Shown: positions 48,291 through 50,092 of the stretch, one piece after another
Layout of the letters: the number at the start of each line of letters is the position of its first letter
How positions within the stretch are numbered: position 1 is the first letter of the stretch
Source: a virus
Strand: one strand, 5' to 3'
DNA: 50,092 nt
Virus record (IMG/VR): IMGVR_UViG_3300043313_002047
Location: 1-50,092 of that record
The notes under the pieces: model-generated
The model's input: the letters and a program-made list of their open reading frames with translations, nothing else
The model's database searches: none
Told to the model about the DNA's origin: nothing
Position numbers and translations under genes: made by a program

Positions 48291-48580
48291 CCAGCACCGA
48301 CAACCTCCCGACCTGTTGGCTGTGCCCGGAGTGCGGTGCGCAGATCAACGGCGCGGCGGACTGGCCCGAGTTCCACTACGCGATGCGAGCCGATCATCGC
48401 TGCGATGGGGTGATGGAACGCGCGACGATCCTTCCTCCCTCGATGACCGACGAGCAGCGCCTCGCGATCCTGTCCGGCCCCATGAACCTCGAAGTCACCG
48501 AGGTGACCAAGGGGTTGTCGCACTACTTCTTCCAAGACGGCCTTGTGGTGCGTCCGCGTTCGGCGGCGACCGATGCCTGA
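48287..48580 (+). CDS. Zinc-binding hypothetical protein
   Basis: A 97-residue protein in ATGA overlap. CWLCPECGAQ (about 10-19), then H and C further on (FHYAMRADHRC), suggest one zinc site in the N-terminal half. The C-terminal half is mixed alpha/beta. Function unknown. Confidence 0.66.
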   Translation: MTSTDNLPTCWLCPECGAQINGAADWPEFHYAMRADHRCDGVMERATILPPSMTDEQRLAILSGPMNLEVTEVTKGLSHYFFQDGLVVRPRSAATDA

Positions 48581-48782
48581 CCTCGTCGACTGTCCGCACT
48601 GCGGCGGTCGCGTCCACCCCCGCTCGACCTGCCCGAAGTCGATCGTCTGCCCGAACTGCAAGGCGCCTCCCGGTGCCCGCTGCAAGCGCCCGAGCGGCCA
48701 CGCGTGCGCAATGCACCAGCAGCGGATCGCATTCGCGGAGCACGCCGACAAGCAGAAGGGGATTCGCTATGCGACCCGTTGA
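48573..48782 (+). CDS. Double zinc-finger protein
   Basis: A 69-residue basic protein. CPHCGG (7-12) with downstream C makes one knuckle. CPNCKAPPGARCKRPSGHACAMHQQR (about 26-51) is the CPxC-x-APPG-x-C...H-x-x-R finger typical of small actinophage proteins. Likely nucleic-acid binding. Confidence 0.72.
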   Translation: MPDLVDCPHCGGRVHPRSTCPKSIVCPNCKAPPGARCKRPSGHACAMHQQRIAFAEHADKQKGIRYATR

Positions 48783-48963
48783 CCACTGGCTGATCACCAC
48801 CGCCGCGTTCTTCTCGGCGGCGCTGACGGCGTTCATCTCCTACCAGTTCGACCCGACGCTCCTGGCCCGCTGGGCGACCGTGGTGTCTGGCACCCTGGGC
48901 GTCATCTCACTGTCCGTTGCCGCCGTGCTCGCCTGGCTCGATGGCGAGTACCGAGGGCGGTAG
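48769..48963 (+). CDS. Two-span membrane protein, holin-like
   Basis: A 64-residue protein overlapping its upstream neighbour by 14 bases, with AGAAGGGG upstream. Two hydrophobic spans (WLITTAAFFSAALTAFISY at about 7-25, VVSGTLGVISLSVAAVLAWL at about 38-57) and a charged end (DGEYRGR). Directly followed by a secreted lysozyme-like gene. It is therefore a second holin candidate besides the one at 13190-13489. Confidence 0.62.
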   Translation: MRPVDHWLITTAAFFSAALTAFISYQFDPTLLARWATVVSGTLGVISLSVAAVLAWLDGEYRGR

Positions 48964-48992
48964 CGGACCCGACCGGAAGGAGCACACCCCCC

Positions 48993-49496
48993 GTGCTCGC
49001 AACCCATCGCCGACTCGCGATCTGCCTCCTGGCACTCGCGATGCTGGCAACCATGATCGGTGTCGCCGACTCCAAGAAGCGGCACCACATCACCGTCGCC
49101 GAGCTCGTGCACGACGCGCACGGCCGGCCGAACCAGTGCGACTTCGATCACGACAAGCGCTGGGGCCCGAAGCAGGTGCAGTGCGCGATCCGGGTCGTCT
49201 GGCCCGACAATGCAGAGGATGCCGCTGTCAGCGTCGCCTACTGCGAATCGCGCTTCGATCCGAACTCGAAGAACCGCTCCTCCACGGCGAGCGGGCTGTT
49301 CCAGTTCCTGTCCGGGACGTGGGGCGGCAACCCGCAGTTCCGCAAGGCGTTCCGGCAGGCGAAGGCACGCGGCTGGTCGTACGGCCGCTCCATCCACGCC
49401 GCCTACCGGGCGGTGTTCGACCCTGTCCGTAACATCAAGGGCGCCCTCTGGCTCTACCAGCAATCCGGCTGGTCGCCGTGGGTGTGCAAACCCTAG
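48993..49496 (+). CDS. Secreted lysozyme/transglycosylase-like protein
   Basis: A 167-residue protein from GTG 48993 with GGAAGGAG upstream. An N-terminal signal peptide (RRLAICLLALAMLATMIGVADS) directs export. The fold signature VAYCESRFDPNSKN, STASGLFQF, LSGTW (about 81-110) is that of SLT/Rpf-like glycosidases, with E85 as the catalytic Glu, so it should cut glycan strands of peptidoglycan. It is separate from the late-operon amidase and sits beside SSB, so it may be made early. Exported without a holin, it could remodel the wall or exclude superinfecting phage. Confidence 0.82.
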   Translation: MLATHRRLAICLLALAMLATMIGVADSKKRHHITVAELVHDAHGRPNQCDFDHDKRWGPKQVQCAIRVVWPDNAEDAAVSVAYCESRFDPNSKNRSSTASGLFQFLSGTWGGNPQFRKAFRQAKARGWSYGRSIHAAYRAVFDPVRNIKGALWLYQQSGWSPWVCKP

Positions 49497-49510
49497 ATCC
49501 GAGGAGGATC

Positions 49511-50014
49511 ATGGCACGAGGAAACCAGGTGACCCTGATCGGGAACCTGACCAACGACCCGAAGCCGCACACGTTCGATTCGGGCACCAAGAAGGCCACG
49601 TTCGGCCTCGCCTGGAACGAGGATCGCAAGAAGGACGACGGCTCGTGGGAGTCGATCGGGCACTTCTTCGAGGTCGAGGTGTGGGGCGGCACGGTGCAGA
49701 CCGCGATGAAGTTCTCGAAGGGGAACTTCGTCGCCGTCACCGGCCGCCTGGCGTGGCGCAAGTGGGAGAAGGACGGCGTCGGCTTCGAGAAGGTCTACGT
49801 CGTCGCCGACGGCGTCTTCGGCGAGAAGATGTACGAGAAGGGGGACGGGTCTCAGTCCGGCGGTGAACAGCCGAACCAGGAGCGCTCCCGGAGCCGCAGC
49901 GCGGGCTCGGATTCGGATTCGCAGCCGCGTACCCGTACCCGTCAGGCCGAGCCGGCCGCGAAGGTGAACGCCCCAGGCGATCCGTCCGAGGTGGACGAAG
50001 ACACGCCCTGGTGA
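49511..50014 (+). CDS. ssb: Single-stranded DNA-binding protein
   Basis: A 167-residue SSB; GAGGAGG lies just before ATG 49511. OB-fold at about 1-110: NQVTLIGNLTNDPKPHTF, ATFGLAWNEDR, IGHFFEVEVWGGTVQTAMKFSKGNFVAVTGRLAWRKWE. A Ser/Arg/Gln-rich linker follows. The acidic tip VDEDTPW is a variant of the canonical DDDIPF, with Trp in place of the last Phe. It is the last gene before the genome junction and so lies directly upstream of the ParB/helicase operon on the circle. Confidence 0.94.
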   Translation: MARGNQVTLIGNLTNDPKPHTFDSGTKKATFGLAWNEDRKKDDGSWESIGHFFEVEVWGGTVQTAMKFSKGNFVAVTGRLAWRKWEKDGVGFEKVYVVADGVFGEKMYEKGDGSQSGGEQPNQERSRSRSAGSDSDSQPRTRTRQAEPAAKVNAPGDPSEVDEDTPW

Positions 50015-50023
50015 CCGACCCGT

Positions 50024-50092
50024 AAGACCCGCGGGCCCGGCTCCCCCCGGAGCCGGGCCCGCCACCCGAGGCTTGCACACCCCACCAAGGAG
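50024..50092. repeat. Terminal direct repeat, copy 2
   Basis: Identical to bases 1-69; see that entry. It begins 9 bases after the SSB stop codon and ends inside the AAGGAGG ribosome-binding site of the gene that starts at 77. Confidence 0.93.

Noticed and set aside
1-50092. Lysogeny genes (integrase, repressor, attachment site)
   Set aside because: No recombinase signature, Cro/CI-like regulator with a divergent operator, or tRNA-derived attachment site was found; the Gp3-like call alone is not evidence of lysogeny.

Overview
The window looks like one complete, circularly mapping genome of a tailed, podovirus-like phage. Its last 69 bases repeat its first 69, so the unique length is about 50,023 bp. 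The sequence is GC-rich throughout, genes are packed with ATGA/GTGA/TGATG stop-start overlaps, and GTG and TTG starts are frequent. Host inference (not proven): a high-GC Gram-positive, probably an actinobacterium. Reasons are a GP88-family gene typical of actinophages, TANNNT -10 boxes, some possibly leaderless, and two peptidoglycan hydrolases with no spanin pair of the Gram-negative kind.

Layout. (1) 77-8284, rightward: early/replication operon with a ParB-like protein, a GP88 protein, many small unknowns and a DnaB-type helicase, closed by a hairpin shared with the next operon. (2) 8349-12112, leftward: recombination module (Gp3/RDF-like protein, Cas4/RecB-like Fe-S nuclease, RusA-like resolvase) plus a secreted protein and a micro membrane protein. 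(3) 12203-13193, rightward: a two-gene cassette of a membrane-anchored coiled-coil protein and a membrane-anchored collagen-like protein. (4) 13190-39200, leftward: one long late operon. In transcription order it holds a putative small terminase, a large terminase split into separate ATPase and nuclease genes with a 27-residue membrane micro-gene between them, portal, a 2,988-residue virion protein with an HExxH motif, scaffold, N4-gp56-like capsid protein, structural and adhesin proteins, adaptor, beta-propeller-like nozzle, a Vsr/DUF559-like nuclease, amidase endolysin and a holin candidate. No tape measure or tail sheath is recognisable, which fits a short tail. (5) 39464-50014, mostly rightward: small zinc-ribbon proteins, a SAP/HeH-tailed coiled-coil protein, a SLOG/DprA-like protein, an HNH protein, a secreted lysozyme-like protein and SSB.

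The most unusual part is 39.9-45.0 kb. Three long gene-free or barely coding stretches (39994-40389, 41589-42439, about 44536-45021) lie there. The 851-nt one is full of hairpins, and two of the three stretches carry hairpins with the same architecture. This is my main candidate for a large structured non-coding RNA of the GOLLD/ROOL kind or a new class.

No integrase, ParA, tRNA or CRISPR array was recognised. The genes together describe a probably lytic phage with its own helicase, SSB, resolvase and recombination nuclease, T7-like tail architecture and a giant injected-protein candidate.
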